Shown here: positions 11,401 through 24,929 of the stretch, in pieces
Position numbering within the stretch: the first letter of the stretch is position 1
Layout: every line of letters begins with the position of its first letter
Assembly (NCBI GenBank): GCA_948099385.1
Contig: CANUEZ040000203.1
Span: 806,001-870,000 of the forward strand
DNA length: 64,000 nt
Origin: Fasciola hepatica
Taxonomy: Eukaryota > Platyhelminthes > Trematoda > Plagiorchiida > Fasciolidae
Reading direction: 5' to 3'
Position numbers and translations under genes: made by a program
The notes under the pieces: model-generated
What the model was told of the DNA's origin: nothing
The model's database searches: none
The model's input: the letters and a program-made list of their open reading frames with translations, nothing else

Positions 11401-13735
11401 GTGTTCGACTGACATTCGTTCATCCCAACCCTTGTTCGTGTCCTCGTGTGGGCTCTGTCCATGTGCAATGCTCATGATTCCCTTAGCGGATCAAACAGCT
11501 GTACAGTGCTTCCATAATTTTCAATGGTCAGTTCCGTGGTCAAGCTGCATGGAGAATCATATCATACAAATCTACTCTGCTACTGCTCTATTGCATTGTA
11601 TGAGCAATCTGTGTGGATTGTTCATAAGGGAATGCCTTGGTTTTACTTAGGCCCATAAATAGAGAAGTGATGGAACATAGGATTGGATCGGTGTGCGAGA
11701 ATTTGATTGTTACCGTTCAAAGCGAAAGCGAAAGCCGAAGCCAATTTGGGGATTGTGCTATATCATGTATTGTATATGTTGAACAAAGCGTTGAGACCCA
11801 TATCGGATAGCCTTGTGGTTTGGGTGTTCGACTGACATTCGTTCACCCCAACCCTTGTTCGTGTCCTCGTGTGGGCTCTGTCCATGTGCAATGCTCATGA
11901 TTCCCTTAGCGGATCAAACAGCTGTACAGTGCTTCCATCATTTTCAATGGTCAGTTCCGTGGTCAAGCTGCATGGAGAATCATATTATACAAATCTACTC
12001 TGCTACTGCTCTGTTGCATTGTATGAGCAATCTGTGTGGATTGTTCATAAGGGAATGCCTTGGTTTTACTTAGGCCCATAAATAGAGAAGTGATGGAACA
12101 TAGGATTGGATCGGTGTGCGAGAATTTGATTGTTACCGTTCAAAGCGAAAGCGAAAGCCGAAGCCAATTTGGGGATTGTGCTATATCATGTATTGTATAT
12201 GTTGAACAAAGCGTTGAGACCCATATCGGATAGCCTTGTGGTTTGGGTGTTCGACTGACATTCGTTCACCCCAACCCTTGTTCGTGTCCTCGTGTGGGCT
12301 CTGTCCATGTGCAATGCTCATGATTCCCTTAGCGGATCAAACAGCTGTACAGTGCTTCCATCATTTTCAATGGTCAGTTCCGTGGTCAAGCTGCATGGAG
12401 AATCATATCATACAAATCTACTCTGCTACTGCTCTATTGCATTGTATGAGCATTCTGTGTGTATTGTTCATAAGGGAATGCCTTGGTTTTACTTAGGCCC
12501 ATAAATAGAGAAGTGATGGACCGTAGGATTGGATCGGTGTGCGAGAATTTGATTGTTACCGTTCAAAGCGAAAGCGAAAGCCGAAGCCAATTTGGGGATT
12601 GTGCTATATCATGTATTGTATATGTTGAACAAAGCGTTGAGACCCATATCGGATAGCCTTGTGGTTTGGGTGTTCGACTGACATTCGTTCACCCCAACCC
12701 TTGTTCGTGTCCTCGTGTGGGCTCTGTCCATGTGCAATGCTCATGATTCCCTTAGCGGATCAAACAGCTGTACAGTGCTTCCATCATTTTCAATGGTCAG
12801 TTCCGTGGTCAAGCTGCATGGAGAATCATATTATACAAATCTACTCTGCTACTGCTCTGTTGCATTGTATGAGCAATCTGTGTGGATTGTTCATAAGGGA
12901 ATGCCTTGGTTTTACTTAGGCCCATAAATAGAGAAGTGATGGAACATAGGATTGGATCGGTGTGCGAGAATTTGGTTGTTGCCGTTCAAAGCGAAAGCGA
13001 AAGCCGAAGCCAATTTGAGGATTGTGCTATATCATGTATTGTATATGTTGAACAAAGCGTTGATACCCATATCGGATAGCCTTGTGGTTTGGGTGTTCGA
13101 CTGACATTCGTTCATCCCAACCCTTGTTCGTGTCCTCGTGTGGGCTCTGTCCATGTGCAATGCTCATGATTCCCTTAGCGGATCAAACAGCTGTACAGTG
13201 CTTCCATCATTTTCAATGGTCAGTTCCGTGGTCAAGCTGCATGGAGAATCATATTATACAAATCTACTCTGCTACTGCTCTATTGCATTGTATGAGCAAT
13301 CTGTGTGGATTGTTCATGAGGGAATGCCTTGGTTTTACTTAGTCCCATAAATAGAGAAGTGATGGAACATAGGATTGGATCGGTGTGCGAGAATTTGGTT
13401 GTTACCGTTCAAAGCGGAAGCGAAAGCCGAAGCCAATTTGGGGATTGTGCTATATCATGTATTGTATATGTTGAACAAAGCGTTGAGACCCATGCCGGTT
13501 AGCTTTGTAGTTTGGGTGTTCGACTGACATTCGTTCATCCCAACCCTTGTTCGTGTCCTCGTGTGGGCTCTGTCCATGTGCAATGCTCATGATTCCCTTA
13601 GCGGATCAAACAGCTGTACAGTGCTTCCATCATTTTCAATGGTCAGTTCCGTGGTCAAGCTGCATGGAGAATCATATTATACAAATCTACTCTGCTACTG
13701 CTCTATTGCATTGTATGAGCAATCTGTGTGGATTG

Positions 13736-13747
13736 TTCCTTAAGGAA
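13736..13747. other. 12-bp perfect palindrome in a unit variant
   Basis: ttccttaaggaa replaces the usual ttcataagggaa. The same palindrome occurs at 44617-44628, 48424-48435 and 53076-53087, always at the same place in the unit. It needs a few coupled changes from the common form and is shared by four distant units, so it was spread by exchange or kept from an older unit type. Confidence 0.6.
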
Positions 13748-13927
13748 TGCCTTGGTTTTACTTAGGCCCATAAATAGAGAAGTGATGGAACATAGGATTG
13801 GATCGGTCTGCGAGAATTTGGTTGTTACCGTTCAAAGCGAAAGCGAAAGCCGAAGCCAATTTGGGGATTGTGCTATATCATGTATTGTATATGTTGAACA
13901 AAGCGTTGAGACCCATGCCGGTTAGCT

Positions 13928-16042
13928 TTGTAGTTTGGGTGTTCGACTGACATTCGTTCACCCCAACCCTTGTTCGTGTCCTCGTGTGGGCTCTGTCCAT
14001 GTGCAATGCTCATGATTCCCTTAGCGGATCAAACAGCTGTACAGTGCTTCCATAATTTTCAATGGTCAGTTCCGTGGTCAAGCTGCATGGAGAATCATAT
14101 TATACAAATCTACTCTGCTACTGCTCTATTGCATTGTATGAGCAATCTGTGTGGATTGTTCGTAAGGGAATGCCTTGGTTTTACTTAGGCCCATAAATAG
14201 AGAAGTGATGGACCGTAGGATTGGATCGGTGTGCGAGAATTTGGTTGTTACCGTTCAAAGCGAAAGCGAAAGCCGAAGCCAATTTGGGGATTGTGCTATA
14301 TCGTGTAGTGTATATGTTGAACAAAGCGTTGAGACACATATCGGATAGCCTTGTAGTTTGGGTGTTCGACTTATATTCGTTCATCCCAACCCTTGTTCGT
14401 GTCCCCGTGTGGGCTCTGTCCATGTGCAATGCTCATGATTCCCTTAGCGGATCAAACAGCTGTACAGTGCTTCCATAATTTTCAATGGTCAGTTCCGTGG
14501 TCAAGCTGCATGGAGAATCATATTATACAAATCTACTCTGCTACTGCTCTATTGCATTGTATGAGCAATCTGTGTGGATTGTTCATAAGGGAATGCCTTG
14601 GTTTTACTAAGGCCCATAAATAGAGAAGTGATGGAACATAGGATTGGATCGGTCTGCGAGAATTTGGTTGTTACCGTTCAAAGCGAAAGCGAAAGCCGAA
14701 GCCAATTTGGGGATTGTGCTATATCATGTATTGTATATGTTGAACAAAGCTTTGAGACCCATGCCGGTTAGCTTTGTAGTTTGGGTGTTCGACTGACATT
14801 CGTTCACCCCAACCCTTGTTCGTGTCCTCGTGTGGGCTCTGTCCATGTGCAATGCTCATGATTCCCTTAGCGGATCAAACAGCTGTACAGTGCTTCCATA
14901 ATTTTCAATGGTCAGTTCCGTGGTCAAGCTGCATGGAGAATCATATTATACAAATCTACTCTGCTACTGCTCTATTGCATTGTATGAGCAATCTGTGTGG
15001 ATTGTTCATGAGGGAATGCCTTGGTTTTACTTAGTCCCATAAATAGAGAAGTGATGGAACATAGGATTGGATCGGTGTGCGAGAATTTGGTTGTTACCGT
15101 TCAAAGCGAAAGCGAAAGCCGAAGCCAATTTGGGGATTGTGCTATATCATGTATTGTATATGTTGAACAAAGCGTTGAGACCCATGCCGGTTAGCTTTGT
15201 AGTTTGGGTGTTCGACTGACATTCGTTCACCCCAACCCTTGTTCGTGTCCTCGTGTGGGCTCCGTCCATGTACAATGCTCATGATTCCCTTAGCGGATCA
15301 AACAGCTGTACAGTGCTTCCATCATTTTCAATGGTCAGTTCCGTGGTCAAGCTGCATGGAGAATCATATTATACAAATCTACTCTGCTACTGCTCTATTG
15401 CATTGTATGAGCAATCTGTGTGGATTGTTCGTAAGGGAATGCCTTGGTTTTACTTAGGCCCATAAATAGAGAAGTGATGGACCGTAGGATTGGATCGGTG
15501 TGCGAGAATTTGGTTGTTACCGTTCAAAGCGAAAGCGAAAGCCGAAGCCAATTTGGGGATTGTGCTATATCGCGTAGTGTATATGTTGAACAAAGCGTTG
15601 AGACACATACCGGATAGCCTTGTAGTTTGGGTGTTCGACTTATATTCGTTCATCCCAACCCTTGTTCGTGTCCCCGTGTGGGCTCTGTCCATGTGCAATG
15701 CTCATGATTCCCTTAGCGGATCAAACAGCTGTACAGTGCTTCCATAATTTTCAATGGTCAGTTCCGTGGTCAAGCTGCATGGAGAATCATATTATACAAA
15801 TCTACTCTGCTACTGCTCTATTGCATTGTATGAGCAATCTGTGTGGATTGTTCATAAGGGAATGCCTTGGTTTTACTTAGGCCCATAAATAGAGAAGTGA
15901 TGGACCGTAGGTTTGGATCGGTGTGCGAGAATTTGATTGTTACCGTTCAAAGCGAAAGCGAAAGCCGAAGCCAATTTGGGGATTGTGCTATATCATGTAT
16001 TGTATATGTTGAACAAAGCGTTGAGTCCCATATCGGATAGCC
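13928..16042 (+). repeat. Two-unit block repeated at a three-unit spacing
   Basis: The pair 13928/14351 resembles 15197/15620, 1269 bp later. Shared rare states are gttcgtaagg, the changed atatcgtgtagtg or atatcgcgtagtg, gagacacat, and gacttatattcg in the second unit. The intervening unit 14774 does not resemble 13505 closely. gacttatattcg also marks unit 16889, a further 1269 bp on, so the three-unit spacing holds three times for this marker (14351, 15620, 16889). Confidence 0.65.
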
Positions 16043-16465
16043 TTGTGGTTTGGGTGTTCGACTGACATTCGTTCATCCCAACCCTTGTTCGTGTCCCCGT
16101 GTGGGCTCTGTCCATGTGCAATGCTCATGATTCCCTTAGCGGATCAAACAGCTGTACAGTGCTTCCATCATTTTCAATGGTCAGTTCCGTGGTCAAGCTG
16201 CATGGAGAATCATATTATACAAATCTACTCTGCTACTGCTCTATTGCATTGTATGAGCAATCTGTGTGGATTGTTCATTAAGGAATGCCTTGGTTTTACT
16301 TATGCCTATAAATAGAGAAGTGATGGAACATAGGATTGGATCGGTGTGCGAGAATTTGGTTGTTACCGTTCAAAGCGAAAGCGAAAGCCGAAGCCAATTT
16401 GGGGATTGTGCTATATCATGTATTGTATATGTTGAACAAAGCGTTGAGACCCATATCGGATAGCC
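16043..16465 (+). repeat. Satellite unit with a perfect TATAAATAG
   Basis: This unit reads ttatgcctataaatagag where most units read ttaggcccataaatagag, which creates a perfect TATAAATAG at 16307-16315. It also has gttcattaagg. The unit at 19427, eight units downstream, shares both changes, so the two are likely related by descent. Any promoter role is speculation. Confidence 0.6.
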
Positions 16466-19426
16466 TTGTGGTTTGGGTGTTCGACTGACATTCGTTCATC
16501 CCAACCCTTGTTCGTGTCCCCGTGTGGGCTCTGTCCATGTGCAATGCTCATGATTCCCTTAGCGGATCAAACAGCTGTACAGTGCTTCCATAATTTTCAA
16601 TGGTCAGTTCCGTGGTCAAGCTGCATGGAGAATCATATTATACAAATCTACTCTGCTACTGCTCTATTGCATTGTATGAGCAATCTGTGTGGATTGTTCA
16701 TGAGGGAATGCCTTGGTTTTACTTAGGCCCATAAATAGAGAAGTGATGGAACATAGGATTGGATCGGTGTGCGAGAATTTGGTTGTTACCTTTCAAAGCG
16801 AAAGCGAAAGCCGAAGCCATTTTGAGGATTGTGCTATATCATGTATTGTATATGTTGAACAAAGCGTTGAGACCCATATCCGATAGCCGTGTAGGTTGGG
16901 TGTTCGACTTATATTCGTTCATCCCAACCCTTGTTCGTGTCCCCGTGTGGGCTCTGTGCATGTGCAATGCTCATGATTCCCTTAGCGGATCAAACAGCTG
17001 TACAGTGCTTCCATAATTTTCAATGGTCAGTTCCGTGGTCAAGCTGCATTGAGAATCATATTACACAAATCTACTCTGCTACTGCTCTATTGCATTGTAT
17101 GAGCTATCTGTGTGGATTGTTCATAAGGGAATGCCTTGGTTTTACTTAGGCCCATAAATAGAGAAGTGATGGAACATAGGATTGGATCGGTCTGCGAGAA
17201 TTTGGTTGTTACCGTTCAAAGCGAAAGCGAAAGCCGAAGCCAATTTGGGGATTGTGCTATATCATGTAGTGTATATGTTGAACAAAGCGTTGAGACCCAT
17301 ATCGGATAGCCTTGTGGTTTAGGTGTTCGACTGACATTCGTTCATCCCAACCCTTGTTCGTGTCCTCGTGTGGGCTCTGTCCATGTGCAATGCTCATGAT
17401 TCCCTTAGCGGATCAAACAGCTGTACAGTGCTTCCATAATTTTCAATGGTCAGTTCCGTGGTCAAGCTGCATGGAGAATCATATTATACAAATCTACTCT
17501 GCTACTGCTCTATTGCATTGTATGAGCAATCTGTGTGGATTGTTCATAAGGGAATGCCTTGGTTTTACTGAGGCCCATAAATAGAGAAGTGATGGAACAT
17601 AGGATTGGATCGGTGTGCGAGAATTTGGTTGTTACCGTTCAAAGCGAAAGCGAAAGCCGAAGCCAATTTGGGGATTGTGCTATATCATGTATTGTATATG
17701 TTGAACGAAGCGTTGAGACCCATATCGGATAGCCTTGTGGTTTGGGTGTTCGACTGACATTCGTTCATCCCAACCCTTGTTCGTGTCCCCGTGTGGGCTC
17801 TGTCCATGTGCAATGCTCGCAATTCCCTTAGCGGATCAAACAGCTGTACAGTGCTTCCATAATTTTCAATGGTCAGTTCCGTGGTCAAGCTGCATGGAGA
17901 ATCATATTATACAAATCTACTCTGCTACTGCTCTATTGCATTGTATGAGCAATCTGTGTGGATTGTTCATAAGGGAATGCCTTGGTTTTACTTAGGCCCA
18001 TAAATAGAGAAGTGATGGACCGTAGGTTTGGATCGGTGTGCGAGAATTTGATTGTTACCGTTCAAGGCGAAAGCGAAAGCCGAAGCCAATTTGGGGATTG
18101 TGCTATATCATGTAGTGTATATGTTGAACAAAGCGTTGAGACCCATATCGGATAGCCTTGTGCTTTGGGTGTTCGACTGACTTTCGTTCACCCCAACCCT
18201 TGTTCGTGTCCCCGTGTGGGCTCTGTCCATGTGCAATGCTCATGATTCCCTTAGCGGATCAAACAGCTGTACAGTGCTTCCATCATTTTCAATGGTCAGT
18301 TCCGTGGTCAAGCTGCATGGAGAATCATATTATACAAATCTACTCTGCTACTGCTCTATTGCATTGTATGAGCAATCTGTGTGGATTGTTCATAAGGGAA
18401 TGCCTTGGTTTTACTTAGGCCCATAAATAGAGAAGTGATGGAACATAGGATTGGATCGGTGTGCGAGAATTTGGTTGTTACCGTTCAAAGCGAAAGCGAA
18501 AGCCGAAGCCAATTTGGGGATTGTGCTATATCATGTATTGTATATGTTGAACAAAGCGTTGAGACCCATGCCGGTTAGCTTTGTAGTTTGGGTGTTCGAC
18601 TGACATTCGTTCACCCCAACCCTTGTTCGTGTCCTCGTGTGGGCTCTGTCCATGTGCAATGCTCATGATTCCCTTAGCGGATCAAACAGCTGTACAGTGC
18701 TTCCATCATTTTCAATGGTCAGTTCCGTGGTCAAGCTGCATGGAGAATCATATTATACAAATCTACTCTGCTACTGCTCTATTGCATTGTATGAGCAATC
18801 TGTGTGGATTGTTCATAAGGGAATGCCTTGGTTTTACTTAGGCCCATAAATAGAGAAGTGATGGACCGTAGGATTGGATCGGTGTGCGAGAATTTGGTTG
18901 TTACCGTTCAAAGCGAAAGCGAAAGCCGAAGCCAATTTGGGGATTGTGCTATATCATGTATTGTATATGTTGAACAAAGCGTTGAGACCGATATCGGATA
19001 GCCTTGTGGTTTGGGTGTTCGACTGACATTCGTTCATCCCAACCCTTGTTCGTGTCCTCGTGTGGGCTCTGTCCATGTGCAATGCTCATGATTCCCTTAG
19101 CGGATCAAACAGCTGTACAGTGCTTCCATAATTTTCAATGGTCAGTTCCGTGGTCAAGCTGCATGGAGAATCATATTATACAAATCTACTCTGCTACTGC
19201 TCTATTGCATTGTATGAGCAATCTGTGTGGATTGTTCATAAGGGAATGCCTTGGTTTTACTTAGGCCCATAAATAGAGAAGTGATGGAACATAGGATTGG
19301 ATCGGTGTGCGAGAATTTGGTTGTTGCCGTTCAAAGCGAAAGCGAAAGCCGAAGCCAATTTGGGGATTGTGCTATATCATGTATTGTATATGTTGAACAA
19401 AGCGTTGATACCCATATCGGATAGCC

Positions 19427-19849
19427 TTGTGGTTTGGGTGTTCGACTGACATTCGTTCATCCCAACCCTTGTTCGTGTCCCCGTGTGGGCTCTGTCCATG
19501 TGCAATGCTCATGATTCCCTTAGCGGATCAAACAGCTGTACAGTGCTTCCATCATTTTCAATGGTCAGTTCCGTGGTCAAGCTGCATGGAGAATCATATT
19601 AAACAAATCTACTCTGCTACTGCTCTATTGCATTGTATGAGCTATCTGTGTGGATTGTTCATTAAGGAATGCCTTGGTTTTACTTATGCCTATAAATAGA
19701 GAAGTGATGGAACATAGGATTGGATCGGTGTGCGAGAATTTGGTTGTTACCGTTCAAAGCGAAAGCGAAAGCCGAAGCCAATTTGGGGATTGTGCTATAT
19801 CATGTATTGTATATGTTGAACAAAGCGTTGAGACCCATATCGGATAGCC
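19427..19849 (+). repeat. Second satellite unit with a perfect TATAAATAG
   Basis: It matches unit 16043 in ttatgcctataaatagag (TATAAATAG at 19691-19699) and gttcattaagg, but differs from it by attaaac and gagctatctg, states typical of units 20696, 25775, 26198 and 28735. It is therefore a mosaic of two unit types. Confidence 0.6.
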
Positions 19850-20695
19850 TTGTGGTTTGGGTGTTCGACTTATATTCGTTCATCCCAACCCTTGTTCGTG
19901 TCCCCGTGTGGGCTCTGTCCATGTGCAATGCTCATGATTCCCTTAGCGGATCAAGCAGCTGTACAGCGCTTCCATAATTTTCAATGGTCAGTTCCGTGGT
20001 CAAGCTGCATGGAGAATCATATTATACAAATCTACTCTGCTACTGCTCTATTGCATTGTATGAGCAATCTGTGTGGATTGTTCATAAGGGAATGCCTTGG
20101 TTTTACTTAGGCCCATAAATAGAGAAGTGATGGAACATAGGATTGGATCGGTGTGCGAGAATTTGGTTGTTACCGTTCAAAGCGAAAGCGAAAGCCGAAG
20201 CCAATTTGAGGATTGTGCTATATCATGTAGTGTATATGTTGAACAAAGCGTTGAGACCCATATCGGATAGCCTTGTGGTTTGGGTGTTCGACTGACATTC
20301 GTTCATCCCAACCCTTGTTCGTGTCCCCGTGTGGGATCTGTCCATGTGCAATGCTCATGATTCCATTAGCGGATCAAACAGCTGTACAGTGCTTCCATCA
20401 TTTTCAATGGTCAGTTCCGTGGTCAAGCTGCATGGAGAATCATATTATACAAATCTACTCTGCTACTGCTCTATTGCATTGTATGAGCAATCTGTGTGGA
20501 TTGTTCATAAGGGAATGCCTTGGTTTTACTAAGGCCCATAAATAGAGAAGTGATGGACCGTAGGATTGGATCGGTGTGCGAGAATTTGATTGTTACCGTT
20601 CAAAGCGAAAGCGAAAGCCGAAGCCAATTTGGGGATTGTGCTATATCATGTAGTGTATATGTTGAACAAAGCGTTGAGACCCATATCGGATAGCC

Positions 20696-21965
20696 TTGTG
20701 GTTTGGGTGTTCGACTGACATTCGTTCATCCCAACCCTTGTTCGTGTCCTCGTGTGGGCTCTGTCCATGTGCAATGCTCATGATTCCCTTAGCGGATCAA
20801 ACAGCTGTACAGTGCTTCCATAATTTTCAATGGTCAGTTCCGTGGTCAAGCTGCATGGAGAATCATATTAAACAAATCTACTCTGCTACTGCTCTATTGC
20901 ATTGTATGAGCTATCTGTGTGGATTGTTCATGAGGGAATGCCTTGGTTTTACTTAGTCCCATAAATAGAGAAGTGATGGAACATAGGATTGGATCGGTGT
21001 GCGAGAATTTGGTTGTTACCGTTCAAAGCCAAAACGAAAGCCGAAGCCAATTTGGGGATTGTGCTATATCATGTATTGTATATGTTGAACAAAGCGTTGA
21101 GACCCATATCGGATAGCCTTTTGGTTTTGGGAGTTCGACTGACATTCGTTCATCCCAACCCTTGTTCGTGTCCCCGTGTGGGCTCTGTCCATGTGCAATG
21201 CTCATGATTCCCTTAGCGGATCAAACAGCTGTACAGTGCTTCCATAATTTTCAATGGTCAGTTCCGTGGTCAAGCTGCATGGAGAATCATATTATACAAA
21301 TCTACTCTGCTACTGCTCTATTGCATTGTATGAGCAATCTGTGTGGATTGTTCATAAGGGAATGCCTTGGTTTTACTTAGGCCCATAAATAGAGAAGTGA
21401 TGGAACATAGGATTGGATCGGTGTGCGAGAATTTGGTTGTTACCGTTCAAAGCGAAAGCGAAAGCCGAAGCCAATTTGGGGATTGTGCTATATCATGTAT
21501 TGCATATGTTGAACGAAGCGTTGAGACCCATATCGGATAGCCTTGTGGTTTGGGTGTTCGACTGACATTCGTTCATCCCAACCCTTGTTCGTGTCCCCGT
21601 GTGGGCTCTGTCCATGTGCAATGCTCGCGATTCCCTTAGCGGATCAAACAGCTGTACAGTGCTTCCATAATTTTCAATGGTCAGTTCCGTGGTCAAGCTG
21701 CATGGAGAATCATATTATACAAATCTACTCTGCTACTGCTCTATTGCATTGTATGAGCAATCTGTGTGGATTGTTCATAAGGGAATGCCTTGGTTTTACT
21801 AAGGCCCATAAATAGAGAAGTGATGGACCGTAGGATTGGATCGGTGTGCGAGAATTTGATTGTTACCGTTCAAAGCGAAAGCGAAAGCCGAAGCCAATTT
21901 GGGGGTTGCGCTATATCATGTAGTGTATATGTTGAACAAAGCGTTGAGACCCATATCGGATAGCC
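20696..21965 (+). repeat. Ordered three-unit block, copy 1 (second copy at 26198)
   Basis: Three consecutive units carry rare markers in this order: 20696 has attaaac, gagctatctg, gttcatgagg and gccaaaacg; 21119 is 424 bp long with ttttgggagttcg; 21543 has gctcgcgattcc. The same order is found at 26198, 26621 and 27045, 5502 bp later (13 units with indels). Common descent by block duplication is the simplest reading. Confidence 0.65.
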
Positions 21966-22815
21966 TTGTAGTTTGGGTGTTCGACTGACATTCGTTCATC
22001 CCAACCCTTGTTCGTGTCTCCGAGTGGGATCTGTCCATGTGCAATGCTCATGATTCCATTAGCGGATCAAACAGCTGTACAGTGCTTCCATCATTTTCAA
22101 TGGTCAGTTCCGTGGTCAAGCTGCATGGAGAATCATATTATACAAATCTACTCTGCTACTGCTCTATTGCATTGTATGAGCAATCTGTGTGGGGATTGTT
22201 CATAAGGGAATGCCTTGGTTTTACTTAGGCCCATAAATAGAGAAGTGATGGAACATAGGATTGGATCGGTGTGCGAGAATTTGATTGTTACCGTTCAAAG
22301 CGAAAGCGAAAGCCGAAGCCAATTTGGGGATTGTGCTATATCATGTATTGTATATGTTGAACAAAGCGTTGAGACCCATATCGGATAGCCTTGTAGTTTG
22401 GGTGTTCGACTGACATTCGTTCATCCCAACCCTTGTTCGTGTCCTCGTGTGGGCTCTGTCCATGTGCAATGCTCATGATTCCCTTAGCGGATCAAACAGC
22501 TGTACAGTGCTTCCATAATTTTCAATGGTCAGTTCCGTGGTCAAGCTGCATGGAGAATCATATTATACAAATCTACTCTGCTACTGCTCTATTGCATTGT
22601 ATGAGCAATCTGTGTGGGGATTGTTCATAAGGGAATGCCTTGGTTTTACTTAGGCCCATAAATAGAGAAGTGATGGACCGTAGGTTTGGATCGGTGTGCG
22701 AGAATTTGATTGTTACCGTTCAAAGCGAAAGCGGAAGCCGAAGCCAATTTGGGGATTGTGCTATATCATGTAGTGTATATGTTGAACAAAGCGTTGAGAC
22801 GTATATCGGATAGCC
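21966..22815 (+). repeat. Two consecutive 425-bp units
   Basis: Units 21966 and 22391 both contain gtgtggggattgttc, two bases longer than the usual gtgtggattgttc (gggg at 22191-22194 and 22616-22619). The same insertion is in units 7156, 8004, 30427 and 33813. The first of the pair also has tctccgag and the rarer tgggatctg and ccattagcgg. Confidence 0.8.
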
Positions 22816-24929
22816 CTGTGGTTTGGGTGTTCGACTGACATTCGTTCATCCCAACCCTTGTTCGTGTCCTCGTGTGGGCTCTGTCCATGTGCAATGCTCA
22901 TGATTCCCTTAGCGGATCAAACAGCTGTACAGTGCTTCCATAATTTTCAATGGTCAGTTCCGTGGTCAAGCTGCATGGAGAATCATATTATACAAATCTA
23001 CTCTGCTACTGCTCTATTGCATTGTATGAGCAATCTGTGTGGATTGTTCATGAGGGAATGCCTTGGTTTTACTTAGTCCCATAAATAGAGAAGTGATGGA
23101 ACATAGGATTGGATCGGTGTGCGAGAATTTGGTTGTTACCGTTCAAAGCGAAAGCGAAAGCCGAAGCCAATTTGGGGATTGTGCTATATCATGTATTGTA
23201 TATGTTGAACAAAGCGTTGAGACCCATATCGGATAGCCTTGTAGTTTGGGTGTTCGACTGACATTCGTTAACCCCAACCCTTGTTCGTGTCCTCGTGTGG
23301 GCTCTGTCCATGTGCAATGCTCATGATTCCCTTAGCGGATCAAACAGCTGTACAGTGCTTCCATCATTTTCAATGGTCAGTTCCGTGGTCAAGCTGCATG
23401 GAGAATCATATTATACAAATCTACTCTGCTACTGCTCTATTGCATTGTATGAGCAATCTGTGTGGATTGTTCATAAGGGAATGCCTTGGTTTTACTAAGG
23501 CCCATAAATAGAGAAGTGATGGACCGTAGGATTGGATCGGTGTGCGAGAATTCGATTGTTACCGTTCAAAGCGAAAGCGAAAGCCGAAGCCAATTTGGGG
23601 ATTGTGCTATATCATGTATTGTATATGTTGAACAAAGCGTTGAGACCCATATCGGATAGCCTTGTGGTTTGGGTGTTCGACTGACATTCGTTCATCCCAA
23701 CCCTTGTTCGTGTCCTCGTGTGGGCTCTGTCCATGTGCAATGCTCATGATTCCCTTAGCGGATCAAACAGCTGTACAGGGCTTCCATCATTTTCAATGGT
23801 CAGTTCCGTGGTCAAGCTGCATGGAGAATCATATTATACAAATCTACTCTGCTACTGCTCTATTGCATTGTATGAGCAATCTGTGTGGATTGTTCATAAG
23901 GGAATGCCTTGATTTTACTTAGGCCCATAAATAGAGAAGTGATGGAACATAGGATTGGATCGGTGTGCGAGAATTTGGTTGTTACCGTTCAAAGCGAAAG
24001 CGAAAGCCGAAGCCAATTTGGGGATTGTGCTATATCATGTATTGTATATGTTGAACAAAGCGTTGAGACCCATATCGGATAGCCTTGTAGTTTGGGTGTT
24101 CGACTTATATTCGTTCATCCCAACCCTTGTTCGTGTCCCCGTGTGGGCTCTGTCCATGTGCAATGCTCATGATTCCCTTAGCGGATCGAACAGCTCTACA
24201 GTGCTTCCATAATTTTCAATGGTCAGTTCCGTGGTCAAGCTGCATGGAGAATCATATTATACAAATTTACTCTGCTACTGCTCTATTGCATTGTATGAGC
24301 AATCTGTGTGGATTGTTCATAAGGGAATGCCCTGGTTTTACTAAGGCCCATAAATAGAGAAGTGATGGACCGTAGGATTGGATCGGTGTGCGAGAATTTG
24401 ATTGTTACCGTTCAAAGCGAAAGCGAAAGCCGAAGCCAATTTGGGGATTGTGCTATATCATGTATTGTATATGTTGAACAAAGCGTTGAGACCCATATCG
24501 GATAGCCTTGTGGTTTGGGTGTTCGACTGACATTCGTTCATCCCAACCCTTGTTCGTGTCCCGTGTGGGCTCTGTCCATGTGCAATGCTCATGATTCCCT
24601 TAGCGGATCAAACAGCTGTACAGTGCTTCCATCATTTTCAATGGTCAGTTCCGTGGTCAAGCTGCATGGAGAATCATATTATACAAATCTACTCTGCTAC
24701 TGCTCTATTGCATTGTATGAGCAATCTGTGTGGATTGTTCATGAGGGAATGCCTTGGTTTTACTAAGGCCCATAAATAGAGAAGTGATGGAACATAGGAT
24801 TGGATCGGTGTGCGAGAATTTGATTGTTACCGTTCAAAGCGAAAGCGAAAGCCGAAGCCAATTTGGGGATTGTGCTATATCATGTATTGTATATGTTGAA
24901 CGAAGCGTTGAGACCCATATCGGATAGCC

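Larger units (their letters stand above)
388..13504 (+). repeat. Left domain: units dominated by the cctcg variant
   Basis: Of the 31 units starting from 388 to 13082, 27 have gtgtcctcgtg at the diagnostic site. Units 811, 1657 and 8429 have ccccg, and 6733 has tctccgag. Other common states here are cttattcgtg (2503 to 6310), atatcatac (2503, 2926, 3349, 4195, 5464), and tcaacggtcagttcagtg (811, 5887, 6733, 7581). Units 7156 and 8004 are 425 bp; the rest are 423 bp. The domain has no inserted sequence. Confidence 0.85.

Noticed and set aside
14181..14429. Reverse-strand frames of about 60-82 codons (also at 15450, 37452, 38298)
   Set aside because: They appear only where a unit variant removes a stop, and have no homology or gene context.
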